DNA from: an uncultured Clostridia bacterium
GTDB taxonomy: Bacteria > Bacillota > Clostridia > Oscillospirales > Acutalibacteraceae
Direction of reading: 5' to 3'
NCBI GenBank assembly: GCA_945876745.1
Contig: CAMCPL010000009.1
Location: 1 to 64,000 of the forward strand
DNA: 64,000 nucleotides
Each line of letters begins with the position of its first letter. Positions within the stretch are counted from its first letter, which is position 1. Made by a program: the position numbers and the translations under genes. Positions 8,530-17,357 of the stretch are shown piece after piece. The notes beneath the pieces are model-generated. The model did not search any database, was not told the origin of the DNA, and saw nothing but the letters and a program-made list of their open reading frames with translations.

Positions 8530-11500
8530 ATGCCGAAAATCATAACAGAAGATATGATCGAGCAAGCAGCTATCAAGGCTTTGCATGAGAGGCATAACTA
8601 TATTGTTCTGAACTGTATGACAGAAGAACCGGACACACTTCCTGACGAAACCGGACGCAAGGATAAGAAGCAGGTTGTTCTGCCGGATGTGATGTTTGAG
8701 AGCCTTTGCAGAATCAATCCGGATATTCCGACGGAAACGGTGCGCGTTGCGGTGGACGAGTTGTGTCGTACTCCGGTTTCTGGAGACTTAATGCTGACCA
8801 ATTACCAAAACTATCAGAAGATCCGCAACGGCATCACTGTGGAATACAACAAGAACGGCAAGAAGACCTCCAACACACTACGTCTGCTGGCCTATAACGA
8901 TGCTTTGAGCAATACATTTACAATTGCTTCTCAGATGTGGATCAAGGGCGAAACACATTGGCGCAGACCTGATTTGATTATTTTCATCAATGGATTCCCG
9001 ATGGTTTTCATTGAACTAAAAAACAGCAATATTCCGGTAAAGAACGCCTATGATATCAACCTGAAGAACTATTTGAAAGACATTCCATATCTGTTCAACT
9101 ACAACCAGATTTGTGTTCTGTCTAATGGTATGGAAACTCGCCTGGGCAGCTTTGCCGCAGGTTATGAGTTATTCTTTGAATGGCTGAAGGTGGAGAACGA
9201 AAAAGAAAACCCAGACAGAAAAGCCATCCGAGAAAATTGCACCAGCTTGGAGTATTTTATTGCCGGTCTTTGTGAACCGAGGAATCTGTTGGATTACATA
9301 GAGAACTTCATTCTTTACGACCGCCGCAGGACAAAGATTATTGCAAAGAACCATCAGTTCTTTGGTGTAAACAACGCCTATGATGCTTTCCTGCGCCGTG
9401 AGGAATTGAAAGGTAAACTGGGTGTGTTCTGGCATACACAGGGGAGCGGTAAGAGTTATTCCATGGTAATGCTCGCTCGTAAGATCAAGCATAAATGTCC
9501 TGGCAATTTTACATTCCTTATCGTTACTGACCGTGAAGATCTGGATACGCAGATTTATAAAAACTTCCTGCGTACAGAGTTTATTACCGATAAAGATAAG
9601 GTGCAGCCTGCGAACAGCAAGCAGTTGCGTGAGGAATTAAAAGCCAACAAGTCAATCCTGTTTACGCTGATTCATAAGTTTAGATATGATAAGGGAAAGA
9701 AATATCCTGTTCTGTCTGAACGTGATGACATCATCGTTATCGTTGATGAAGCTCACCGCACACAGTACAAGGATTTGGCAGAGAATATGCGCACTGGTTT
9801 ACCGAATGCACAGTTCATGGCATTTACAGGTACACCGTTACTTGGCGCAAAACGACTGACCAATGCGTGGTTCGGTGATTATGTCAGCGAATACAATTTT
9901 GCAGAATCCATCAAAGATAATGCTACCGTACCTCTGTACTATGTGAAGCGTGTACCGGAGGTAGAGTTTCAGAACGATTTCCTTGATTCTGATTTTGCAG
10001 AAATTCTTGAGGAAGAAAATCTAACCGATGCAGAGCAGCGTCGATTGGAAAATCACTATGCAAAGGAACTGGAAGTCATCAAGCGTGATGACCGTCTGGA
10101 TGCCATTGCTCAGCATATTGTTTACCATTTCCCTCGTCGTGGTTTCCGAGGAAAGGGCATGGTTATTTCCGTAGACAAGTTTACTGCCGTGAAGATGTAC
10201 GATAAAGTAAGCTACTACTGGAAAGAAGAAATTAAAAAGTTAAATGCGCAGATAAGCCAAACCAATGATGCGGCTGAAAAGCTCCGTCTGAAAGATATGG
10301 TGGACTATATGCGCAAAGTGGAAATGGCTGTTGTCATCAGCGAAGATGCCGATGAAGAAGCTAAATTTGCAGCGGAAGGATTGTCGATAAAACCGCATCG
10401 TGAACGCATGAATAGGGTTGATGAAAATGGTTTTGATATTGAGGATAACTTCAAAGACCCAAACAATCCGTTGCAGTTGGTTTTCGTCTGTGCTATGTGG
10501 CTGACGGGATTTGATGCGCCGTCTGTTTCCACCTTGTATTTGGACAAGCCTATGAAGGGTCATACTCTGATGCAGACTATTGCCCGTGCAAACCGTGTCT
10601 ATAACGGCAAGGAATGTGGTCTGATTATCGACTATTTGGATGTGTTCAAATATTTGAAACGAGCATTGGCGGATTATGCGTCTGATGATGGCGGCTTAAT
10701 GCCGGTGAAAGATGTGGAAAAGCTGCTGGGACAGTTGCACGAAGCAATTGATCTTACTAAAGCGTTCTGTCTGAGTCATAATGTGGATCTCAGCAAAGTG
10801 GTTGAAGATGGAGATACCTTCAAGAATCTATCGTTCTTCGAGGATTACGCCAATATCATTGTGGGCAACGATGATGTGAAGAATGAGTTTTCTGTGATGG
10901 CTAATACCGTTGATGGTCTGTATGAGTCGCTTAGACCTGATATTTTCAAAATGGATTTTGAGCCAGCTTACAAAGATGCAATTCTATATCTGAAAGGTGT
11001 CATTGACGGAAAAATTCGCCCCGAAAAGATTGAAGCTGCGCAGGCCAGAATCAATGAACTGTTGGATCAGAGTGTTATCACCGCTGCAGATGCAAGAAAA
11101 TACACCATCACAGAAGCAGGTAAAGAGCTTGACTTATCCAAACTGGATATTGATGAACTCAGATCTCAATTCAAAAAGCTGAAGAATAAAAATCTTGAAA
11201 TTGCGAATTTGCGTAAGCATATTGAGGAGAAGCTTCAAAAGATGCTTCGTCGCAATACAACCCGCACAAAGTTTGCCGAGCGTTTCAGAAACATCATTGA
11301 TGAGTACAATGCCGGTGGCTCTCAAAATGATGATTTTTATGAGAAACTTCTGAAGTTAATGGAAGAACTCCAGGCGGAGGAAGAACGTCATATTAAGGAA
11401 GAATTGTCGGAAGCTGAATTGGAACTGTTTGACCTTCTTAGAAAAGAACATCTTACCGCTGATGAAGAAAAGCGTGTAAAACTGGCAGCGAAAGAACTGT

Positions 11501-11712
11501 ATAATACGCTTACCGAAAAGCGAAATGAATTGTTTATTGTTGGATGGCAAAACGATCCTCAGCCGAAGGAACGAGTAAGGGGTGAGATTGTCTGTATCTT
11601 GAATAAGTTCTTGCCGGAAAGCTACGACAGGGAAATTTTCTTGAAAAAGAGTACACCTGTATTTGATTATATCGTTGACCAAGCGATGACTGGGTACAAT
11701 TGGGTTGCATAA
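8530..11712 (+). CDS. hsdR: Type I restriction-modification system, endonuclease and translocase subunit HsdR
   Basis: 1060 residues, normal for the family. The N-terminal HSDR_N nuclease domain shows RRPDLII then VFIELKN at about 145-165 (PD-(D/E)xK). Two RecA-like motor domains follow: Walker A TQGSGKS at about 304-310, DEAH-box VDEAHRTQ near 404, and later motifs FTGTPLL and QTIARANRVY. The helical C-terminal part docks on HsdM. The enzyme moves DNA using ATP and cuts away from unmethylated sites. A 63-base gap separates it from the ATPase gene, which may hold its own start signals. A strong hairpin terminator follows at 11725. Confidence 0.96.
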   Translation: MPKIITEDMIEQAAIKALHERHNYIVLNCMTEEPDTLPDETGRKDKKQVVLPDVMFESLCRINPDIPTETVRVAVDELCRTPVSGDLMLTNYQNYQKIRNGITVEYNKNGKKTSNTLRLLAYNDALSNTFTIASQMWIKGETHWRRPDLIIFINGFPMVFIELKNSNIPVKNAYDINLKNYLKDIPYLFNYNQICVLSNGMETRLGSFAAGYELFFEWLKVENEKENPDRKAIRENCTSLEYFIAGLCEPRNLLDYIENFILYDRRRTKIIAKNHQFFGVNNAYDAFLRREELKGKLGVFWHTQGSGKSYSMVMLARKIKHKCPGNFTFLIVTDREDLDTQIYKNFLRTEFITDKDKVQPANSKQLREELKANKSILFTLIHKFRYDKGKKYPVLSERDDIIVIVDEAHRTQYKDLAENMRTGLPNAQFMAFTGTPLLGAKRLTNAWFGDYVSEYNFAESIKDNATVPLYYVKRVPEVEFQNDFLDSDFAEILEEENLTDAEQRRLENHYAKELEVIKRDDRLDAIAQHIVYHFPRRGFRGKGMVISVDKFTAVKMYDKVSYYWKEEIKKLNAQISQTNDAAEKLRLKDMVDYMRKVEMAVVISEDADEEAKFAAEGLSIKPHRERMNRVDENGFDIEDNFKDPNNPLQLVFVCAMWLTGFDAPSVSTLYLDKPMKGHTLMQTIARANRVYNGKECGLIIDYLDVFKYLKRALADYASDDGGLMPVKDVEKLLGQLHEAIDLTKAFCLSHNVDLSKVVEDGDTFKNLSFFEDYANIIVGNDDVKNEFSVMANTVDGLYESLRPDIFKMDFEPAYKDAILYLKGVIDGKIRPEKIEAAQARINELLDQSVITAADARKYTITEAGKELDLSKLDIDELRSQFKKLKNKNLEIANLRKHIEEKLQKMLRRNTTRTKFAERFRNIIDEYNAGGSQNDDFYEKLLKLMEELQAEEERHIKEELSEAELELFDLLRKEHLTADEEKRVKLAAKELYNTLTEKRNELFIVGWQNDPQPKERVRGEIVCILNKFLPESYDREIFLKKSTPVFDYIVDQAMTGYNWVA

Positions 11713-11724
11713 AACCCATTAAGC

Positions 11725-11766
11725 AACAGGCACAGGAGTCAACCTCTCGTGCCTGTTATTATTTTA
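11725..11766 (+). terminator. Rho-independent terminator of the hsd operon
   Basis: An inverted repeat with arms AACAGGCACAGGAG and CTCTCGTGCCTGTT (one internal mismatch) and a 5-base loop, followed by TATTATTTTAT. It lies 13 bases behind the hsdR stop. The rest of the gap to 11898 shows no supported gene. Confidence 0.85.
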
Positions 11767-11898
11767 TGTATTGATTATTAGTTTATCGATGCCGTCGGTG
11801 TACTTGTCTTGAAGTATCAGTTTATTATGATAATTGAGCAGACATTTGATGAAGGTGGTTTTCGGCGTTGATTAAGAACAGATGGTATTTTTGTCTTT

Positions 11899-12270
11899 TC
11901 AAACGAATACCACCTCGGCATTTACAATTTCTGATGAACGGTTTCGAATATTGTTCATCTTCCGCACCCACGCCGTTTGGTCGATGGATTTGAGCTGTTC
12001 CGTGACGCCTTCTTTTTCGGCGTATTCTTTTACCAGCCGATAAAAGAGGGCTTGTGCCTGTTCTTCGGTATCGGCGAGGTGGGAATGGAGTTTGCCAGAA
12101 GTGAGCAAATTGTAGTACAGAACTTTGTGGTGTTGCTTCAAGTATCGCAGTCGGTGCTGTCCCCACACGCCGATAGGGCGTTCTTCTTCGGCGGGTAAAG
12201 TAAGATTCGGCAAATAGTAATCACCTTGCATTGTGTATGTGCCTCCATACTCTTCAAACAATGATTTCAT
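11899..12270 (-). CDS. tnpV: TnpV-family transposon protein
   Basis: 123 residues. It matches the small TnpV proteins found with clostridial transposons and ICEs: opening KSLFEEYGGTYTMQG, the central GVWGQHRLRYLKQHHKVLYY, and the tail segment GVTEQLKSIDQTAWVRKMNN with conserved WVRxMNxIxNRxxEI. Its biochemical role is not established. SD GGAGGAG precedes the start. It faces the end of hsdR and marks the start of a stretch of mobile-element genes on the - strand. No transposase of the matching element is visible, so it is probably a leftover. Confidence 0.8.
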   Translation of the reverse strand: MKSLFEEYGGTYTMQGDYYLPNLTLPAEEERPIGVWGQHRLRYLKQHHKVLYYNLLTSGKLHSHLADTEEQAQALFYRLVKEYAEKEGVTEQLKSIDQTAWVRKMNNIRNRSSEIVNAEVVFV

Positions 12271-12288
12271 ATTGTAACTCCTCCTTCA

Positions 12289-12816
12289 TTAACCGTCACC
12301 AAAAATATCGGTGTAAAAACACTCAAACTTGATTGGTGAAGGGTTATTGATATCTAATAAGCAATCTCTCTTGCTTTTGAATACTTGCTCTACAGCAAAG
12401 AGTTTTGAGCATAGCCAGCCGTTTTCGATGAAAAGTATATTCGGGTGTCCCATAAAGGAATCAGGTTTGTAATAATTCTGACTATCGATGCCAATCTGCA
12501 AGTCTTTCATCTTAGTTTTGACACATCTCATATATTGTTTTCCGTCATAGTAGTATACAATTGCAGCTTCAGTTTTTTCGGTCTTAATAGTGTAATCAAA
12601 TTCGTAAGTGTTAATAAAAGTATGTTCTGCGGCAAGGCAATAATAAGTCGTCTCCGACAATACAACGCCTTGTTTAGTGATTACAAACTCACCGTTTTGG
12701 ATTACATCGTCAATATCTTCTTTTGTACCGATATATTCCTTTGTAGCACCTGATATTATTGGAGGAACAGAATAGTCCGGCAAACTGACGATGTATAATT
12801 CCTGTTTCAATATCAT
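12289..12816 (-). CDS. Hypothetical protein, accessory
   Basis: About 175 residues, no recognised family. No signal peptide or membrane segment; predicted soluble with mixed alpha/beta character and many aromatic residues (Tyr, Phe). The ATG (12816-12814) overlaps the TGA stop of the DUF6809-like gene upstream by one base, so the two are translationally coupled and probably function together or share expression. It is AT-rich relative to the preceding hsd genes. I cannot assign a function. Confidence 0.65.
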   Translation of the reverse strand: MILKQELYIVSLPDYSVPPIISGATKEYIGTKEDIDDVIQNGEFVITKQGVVLSETTYYCLAAEHTFINTYEFDYTIKTEKTEAAIVYYYDGKQYMRCVKTKMKDLQIGIDSQNYYKPDSFMGHPNILFIENGWLCSKLFAVEQVFKSKRDCLLDINNPSPIKFECFYTDIFGDG

Positions 12817-13114
12817 CACTCCTTTAACAAATCTTCAAACGGTGCTTTTGTTTCTACAAAGGCTTCATAGGCGAAGTTGGCGCCGAGACGGAAGCCCATA
12901 ATGAAACTGTCGAGATTGGATTCTCCGTTCACAACACCCCAAGCGTTCACATAATCGAGAAACCATTTCTTCGACTTGTCGGTCAGAGCGTTGGTCAGTA
13001 AATCTTCGTTATTCATCAGGACTTCCATTTGCTTTTGCACCGCTTTATTTTTTTTGTACTGCGTGCCTGCGGATCAATATTTCCGTAATAAAATTCTTCT
13101 ATAAACCGTGACAT
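12816..13114 (-). pseudogene. DUF6809-like small protein, split by a one-base frameshift
   Basis: The gene starts at ATG 13114 (MSRFIEEFYYGNIDPQARST) and continues, after a shift at a run of eight A (- strand, near 13047-13055), in the frame that ends at 12816 with LDSFIMGFRLGANFAYEAF. Nine A would keep one frame, so the reading is either a true deletion, slippage, or a sequencing error. The restored product (about 99 residues) has the pattern of the short DUF6809-like family: LYYGNI-type start and FRLG...EV/AF end. A 225-base ORF from 13040 covers only the second part. A second member of the family is intact at 28881-29165. Function unknown. Confidence 0.75.
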
Positions 13115-13121
13115 AAATAAT

Positions 13122-13167
13122 GCACCTGCCTTTCGATTACAGTTTAGCAAAATCGAAAGACAGGTGC
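13122..13167 (-). promoter_or_regulatory. Leader hairpin that buries the ribosome binding site of the DUF6809-like gene
   Basis: Two 17-base arms (13122-13138 and 13151-13167) pair completely on the - strand transcript, with one U-G pair, around a 12-base loop. The arm nearer the gene contains the SD (AGGUG) of the start at 13114, so the stem would block translation initiation. No T tract follows, so it is not a simple terminator. A comparable arrangement occurs at 29173-29210. Confidence 0.6.
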
Positions 13168-13193
13168 GAGTATGCGAATTTTCAAATCGCACA

Positions 13194-13766
13194 TTATTTC
13201 TTCTGTTTCATCTTCCTTTGAAAATCGTTCAGCGTTTGGATATGCCACAGGCTTTTGCGGGTTATGGAACGAAAGGTCAGCGAACAGAAAAAGTCGATTA
13301 GAAAGATTTTCGGTATGTAAAAGAGTTGTCCTTTGCGGAACGATTTAAGTTGCCCACGGTTGCACCAATTATTTACGGTGGTTTTGGCGTAGCCGGTCAA
13401 AGCGACAACATCCTGCACGGTAACGACATCCTTATACTTGCCGAGCAGTTTGGCGTAATAGTTGTGCATTTGCCTAAGTACATCCTCGGGCAGTTCTTTG
13501 GAGAGTTTCGCTACATAGTGACCGCCGTACCATCCTCTCGGTGCGGAATAGAGCTCGGGATAAACGGCTCGCTCCTCAAGATACGCCTTGACATCCTCTT
13601 TTTTGATTTTATAGCACCGGGTTTTCTTGCCTGTCCACTCGCATGGCACCTTGCCGCTTTTGAGCAAATGCAACGCCGTGGATTTGCTGATATGGCAAAG
13701 GCGATAAAATTGATCCTTGTTCATCACATTGGGCACGCTGTCCCAGTCAATCGGTAGATTTTTCAT
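13194..13766 (-). CDS. Protein with two helix-turn-helix motifs, excisionase-like
   Basis: 190 residues. An N-terminal HTH_17-type motif (MNKDQFYRLCHISKSTALHL, wing with TRCYKIKKEDVKAYLEE) is followed by a second HTH near residues 115-155 (VTVQDVVALTGYAKTTVNNW then KGQLFYIPKIFLIDFF). Two-HTH proteins of this size accompany integrases in clostridial elements and are taken to be regulators or directionality factors. SD GAGGAG precedes the start. It lies at the right end of the 11.9-13.8 kb mobile debris; no integrase is next to it, and the region 13767-14195 behind it holds no supported gene. Confidence 0.7.
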   Translation of the reverse strand: MKNLPIDWDSVPNVMNKDQFYRLCHISKSTALHLLKSGKVPCEWTGKKTRCYKIKKEDVKAYLEERAVYPELYSAPRGWYGGHYVAKLSKELPEDVLRQMHNYYAKLLGKYKDVVTVQDVVALTGYAKTTVNNWCNRGQLKSFRKGQLFYIPKIFLIDFFCSLTFRSITRKSLWHIQTLNDFQRKMKQKK

Positions 13767-14022
13767 CTGATACTCCTCAAAAATAGATTTCGTCGATTTG
13801 AAGTTCTTTCTGCGGTGTATTGAATTTTGTATTGCCTTCTCTCCCTATTTCTCTCCTGTCTTCCCTGATTTCTCTCCAAAATCGGCAAAAATGACGATTT
13901 GAACCCACTTTGAAAAAATGCAGTCGTAGCAAGGCTTTAAGGGCAAAAAAGCCTTATTTTATGCGGCTTTCGGCGCAGACGAGACGACCTGAAACTGGCA
14001 CAAAACGACCAGTTTTTGACAC

Positions 14023-14054
14023 GCTGACTAAAAGACTCGAAATCTTCTTCGCCA
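14023..14054 (+). other. Possible attachment-site-like sequence
   Basis: TTTTTGACAC (14023-14032) followed by GACTCGAAATC (14044-14054). The same two blocks, with closer spacing, occur at 35769-35791, at the far end of the proposed element, where the second block is the anticodon loop of a tRNA-Ser piece. The rest of the 13767-14195 gap has no gene I can support. Confidence 0.35.
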
Positions 14055-14195
14055 AACGGAAGCCAGTCTTCCAGAAATCCTTTAACCGTGCGGTTTTCGG
14101 GCATCTGCCTATCACCGCATCACACAGAGTTCTAACGGGAATTCTAATACAACTGAATATTTGCGTTAATCTCGGGAAACCGAGTTAACATATAC

Positions 14196-14284
14196 GGAGA
14201 CGTATCGAAGTGGTCATAACGGACATGACTCGAAATCATGATGCCCCTTGAGGGACGTGGGTTCGAATCCCACCGTCTCCGCCA
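14196..14284 (+). tRNA. tRNA-Ser (anticodon CGA)
   Basis: Acceptor strands GGAGACG (14196-14202) and CGTCTCC (14274-14280), discriminator G and encoded CCA (14282-14284). Anticodon stem CATGA/TCATG around loop CTCGAAA with anticodon CGA at 14231-14233; T-arm GTGGG-TTCGAAT-CCCAC; a long variable arm as in type II tRNAs. All stems pair. It decodes UCG serine codons. The 13 bases 14226-14238 recur at 35780-35792, so this gene is the probable integration target of the element to its right. Confidence 0.95.
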
Positions 14285-14321
14285 AAGCCCCAAAGGCGTA
14301 AGTCTTTGGGGCTTACTTATT
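14285..14321 (+). terminator. Terminator behind tRNA-Ser
   Basis: Perfect inverted repeat AAGCCCCAAAG / CTTTGGGGCTT directly after the tRNA CCA, followed by ACTTATT. Confidence 0.75.
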
Positions 14322-14381
14322 ACTGCTTCACTTTTCACTCTTCACTAAAAGGTAAAATTTTTTCAGAAGGAAGCTTGCGGT

Positions 14382-15062
14382 ATGAAATACAGAAACATAA
14401 CAACGGCAAAGTTCATCTCACGCCGGAATCGCTTTGTGGCACAGGTTGAAATAAACGGCAGAACCGAAACCGTCCATGTAAAAAACACCGGCCGCTGTAA
14501 AGAGCTACTATTACCCAATAGCGATGTGATACTTGATAAATCGGACAACCAGAACCGTAAAACGCAATATGACTTGATTGCGGTGTACAAAACAAATCTC
14601 GGTTGGGTAAATATTGACAGTCAGGCACCTAATCAAGTTGTAAAGGAATGGCTTGAGAATAGTCCTGCTCCGTTTCAGGGTATGGAACTGATTAGGCCGG
14701 AATACACCTTCGGAAAATCCCGTGTTGATTTTTATCTGGAGTGTACCGGAAGGAAAATCTTAATGGAGGTCAAAGGCTGTACACTTGAAATTGACGGTAT
14801 CGGCTATTTCCCTGATGCACCGACAGAGCGTGGCGTAAAGCACTTACGGGAGCTTAAGTCTGCGGCAGAGAACGGTTATGAGTGCTATATCGCTTTTGTC
14901 ATCGCTATGCCTGATGTGAGACAGGTGCTTCCGAATATGATTGCTCATCCGGAATTCGGTAGAGCCTTAGCAGAAGCAACAGCGGCAGGCGTAAAAGTGT
15001 TGTATATGATATGTAATGTGAAACCGGACAGCTTATCCGTCACGGAATGTATAGAAGCATAG
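14382..15062 (+). CDS. sfsA: SfsA family DNA/RNA nuclease-like protein
   Basis: 226 residues with all landmarks of SfsA: an N-terminal OB-like part (RRNRFVAQVE, then HVKNTGRCKELL) and a C-terminal PD-(D/E)xK-type nuclease fold with SRVDFYLE, LMEVKGCTLE and FPDAPTERGVKHLREL. SfsA was named for sugar fermentation stimulation and binds nucleic acids; its physiological role is still unclear. Length is normal. SD GAAGGAAG lies before ATG 14382. It is usually a chromosomal housekeeping gene, so its place just behind the tRNA-Ser is either cargo of the element or a sign that the element boundary is elsewhere. Confidence 0.93.
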   Translation: MKYRNITTAKFISRRNRFVAQVEINGRTETVHVKNTGRCKELLLPNSDVILDKSDNQNRKTQYDLIAVYKTNLGWVNIDSQAPNQVVKEWLENSPAPFQGMELIRPEYTFGKSRVDFYLECTGRKILMEVKGCTLEIDGIGYFPDAPTERGVKHLRELKSAAENGYECYIAFVIAMPDVRQVLPNMIAHPEFGRALAEATAAGVKVLYMICNVKPDSLSVTECIEA

Positions 15063-15082
15063 AAAGTGATGATTATTGTTAT

Positions 15083-15127
15083 AAAACCCCCTGAAAATTT
15101 TCAATTTCAAGGAGTTTTATATTTTTA
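15083..15127 (+). terminator. Terminator of sfsA
   Basis: Arms AAAACCCCCTGAAA and TTTCAAGGAGTTTT around an 8-base spacer, then TATATTTTT. Confidence 0.8.
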
Positions 15128-15147
15128 ATATGGAAATACAAAAAATG

Positions 15148-15178
15148 TTGACTCTCACGTTACGTAATAGTATATACT
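15148..15178 (+). promoter_or_regulatory. MerR-type promoter with 19-base spacer
   Basis: -35 TTGACT (15148-15153) and -10 TATACT (15173-15178) are 19 bases apart, longer than the normal 17, with the imperfect palindrome CTCACGTTACGTAA between them. This layout is characteristic of promoters untwisted by MerR-family activators, and matches the autoregulated site of the MerR remnant that follows. Confidence 0.7.
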
Positions 15179-15200
15179 CAGAATCAAGGGAGGAGATTTA

Positions 15201-15485
15201 ATGAAACTGCACATAAGAGAATTTGCAAAGCTTGCGGGAGTGATCGTGCGCACGCTGCACTTTTGCGACGAAATTGGACTGCTGAAACCGTCCTCTGTTG
15301 ACGAACAGAACGGATACCGTTATTATGACGAGTATTCACTGACGCGAATGCAGAAAAATTTTTTTACCGTGAGCTTGATTTTCCTCTGAAAGAAATCCGG
15401 ATAATTTTATCCTCCCCCCGACTATGACAAGCAAAATGCGCTAAAGGAGCAGAAGCAACTGCTTATCGCAAAAGAAGATGATTGA
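15201..15485 (+). pseudogene. Remnant of a MerR-family regulator
   Basis: The start MKLHIREFAKLAGV, then LHFCDEIGLLKPSS and YRYYDEYSLTRMQ, is the MerR HTH and wing of the TipA-like kind. The frame then breaks at an A5-T7 run near 15354; the expected continuation (YRELDFPLKEIRIIL) is in another frame, which breaks again at a run of six C near 15413-15419; the last recognisable part ends at TGA 15483-15485. Everything beyond the DNA-binding domain and the first dimer helix is missing. SD GGAGG precedes ATG 15201. The regulated promoter is still intact, so read-through into the ATPase gene at 15554 is possible. Confidence 0.75.
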
Positions 15486-15553
15486 AGAATATTCGATTTT
15501 GTGATACAATAACAATAAATAACGTGTGAGGTTTTCGCTGAAAGAAGATTTTT

Positions 15554-17347
15554 ATGAGGATAACAAGAATTGAAATTGAAAAATACAAATCAATAAAGAA
15601 ACCAATCGAAATTAACTTCTATGACGATTTGCCGACCGTGTTGATTGGCAAAAACGGAAGCGGGAAAACCAATATTTTAGAGGCGCTTAATGCAATAACT
15701 GAAGCAAATAGCAATTATTTCGGGTTGAACAAAGAAATACCACTTAGCTACAAAGTGCTCATTTGTCTTTCCAAAGATGATATTACTCGACTTTTCCCCA
15801 GCAAAAATATTGATGAGAACAAATGCCGATTTATCGCATGCTCCGGGGAGAACTGCAAAATTGACAGAATTGAATCGGAATATTTAGTCCCGCTTTTAAA
15901 TTCTGAAATTTGCGAAATTCATGACCTTGCGGGCGAGTTAAAGAAAGCTCTCGATGCATACATAAAACAACTCAACAAGATTGCGTATAACGAAAGTACC
16001 GATGTTCCCGTCCGTGGTTTTCAGATCACAGATTTTCGCAATTCAACGACCAATTTTGATATATTGAAATTTCAAGTTGGATTTGTTACTGAACAGGCTG
16101 AAAAACTGGCAGATTCACTGATGCATAACTTTGAAAGCAAAGAAAACTCCTTCAGATTTGGTTATATATATGATTATTTCAGTTTAAACGACACGAAAAA
16201 ATTGTCTTTTCAACTCCGCTATTCAGAACCGGATTTAGCTCCGTTTGAAGCAAGGTTTATCACCGTAAACAAAACGGCGATAAAGCGTGAAATCACAAGA
16301 ATCAATAAGGCAACAAAAGCGTCCTGCGACAGAATCACATCATTGCTCAATGAAATTGATGAACGCAGCAAGCGTCTGAAAGAAGCATTAACCGGCGAAC
16401 AACCGATATCAGACGATAACGGCTCATTTTATAAGTTCATTCGTGAGGTACAAAGGTGTGTCGGCAGCAAATGCTCATTTTTGCGAAACGAAAGCAGCGA
16501 TGTCATATTCAGAAGCAATGAGAGAGAGCAGGAATACTATCGCGATAACAAATCATTTATGGTTTTGCAGACCTATCTCAACAAGGTTTACAATGGAACT
16601 GATAAAGAAGACTTGCTGAAACAAATCCAAACCGAAAATAATTTTTCGCTGACCGATGCAGCTCTGCGCGAATTTGAAGAATATCTTAATTCCGACAAAC
16701 CCGAATTTGAAGCAGGTATGTATGAACATATTTCAGTTGAACGCTCCGAAGGAAAAATTCCGACAATAGTTTTGCATGAAAAATCCGGCGAAACGGTTGC
16801 CCTGAATTCCACAAGCGCCGGCAGACGGTGGTATTTCACCTACTATTTTATGAAAAATACGCTTCATCCCGGAGATCTGTTTATTATTGACGAGCCTGCT
16901 GCTATGCTACATCCCATTGCTCAAAAAGAAGTAATGCGGGAACTGCTTGAACTTGAAAATAAAGAGATTAAAGTCATTTATTCCACTCATAGCCCCTATC
17001 TTGTCCCAAGCGATTGGAAAAGTGTACACTTTGTCACCATGGAAGATAACGGAACAGCAGTAACACAAGAAAACCATAATGACCTTTTGAAACAAGTTAC
17101 CGGTGGCGATATTTTTAATCTACAAAAGCTTTTAGAAAAATACAAAAAATGCGGTTCCTACACAGCAGCTAATAATTGCTATAAAGCTTTGATGAAAAAA
17201 TATGGCTCTATGGAGGATGCATCCTACAAGGTGCCTTTTACCTATAGCACTCTTGAATCATGGAAAAAGAAGAAGCGGGGTACTTCATTTGAAAATGTAA
17301 TATCAATAGCAGGGGCGATTGGCATCTCGCCGGAAAAACTGCTTTAA
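15554..17347 (+). CDS. OLD/PtuA-like AAA ATPase, possible defence protein
   Basis: 597 residues. ABC/SMC-like ATPase with Walker A GKNGSGKTN at about 34-42, a long helical insertion (about 200-400), signature-like region near 415, Walker B LFIIDEPAAMLH near 442-453 and switch STHSPYL near 477-483. No TOPRIM motifs are visible after it; the last 90 residues are helical and end in a segment (SFENVISIAGAIGISPEKL) like the recognition part of an XRE-type HTH. ATPases of this build are paired with an HNH nuclease in Septu (PtuA-PtuB), and an HNH gene follows here after 87 bases. The pairing is inference: a terminator lies between the two genes. Confidence 0.75.
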   Translation: MRITRIEIEKYKSIKKPIEINFYDDLPTVLIGKNGSGKTNILEALNAITEANSNYFGLNKEIPLSYKVLICLSKDDITRLFPSKNIDENKCRFIACSGENCKIDRIESEYLVPLLNSEICEIHDLAGELKKALDAYIKQLNKIAYNESTDVPVRGFQITDFRNSTTNFDILKFQVGFVTEQAEKLADSLMHNFESKENSFRFGYIYDYFSLNDTKKLSFQLRYSEPDLAPFEARFITVNKTAIKREITRINKATKASCDRITSLLNEIDERSKRLKEALTGEQPISDDNGSFYKFIREVQRCVGSKCSFLRNESSDVIFRSNEREQEYYRDNKSFMVLQTYLNKVYNGTDKEDLLKQIQTENNFSLTDAALREFEEYLNSDKPEFEAGMYEHISVERSEGKIPTIVLHEKSGETVALNSTSAGRRWYFTYYFMKNTLHPGDLFIIDEPAAMLHPIAQKEVMRELLELENKEIKVIYSTHSPYLVPSDWKSVHFVTMEDNGTAVTQENHNDLLKQVTGGDIFNLQKLLEKYKKCGSYTAANNCYKALMKKYGSMEDASYKVPFTYSTLESWKKKKRGTSFENVISIAGAIGISPEKLL

Positions 17348-17357
17348 TTTGCGGGGG

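Noticed and set aside
13910-14188. 92-codon frame before the tRNA-Ser gene
   Set aside because: No SD, biased composition, no family likeness, and it runs across the att-like sequence.
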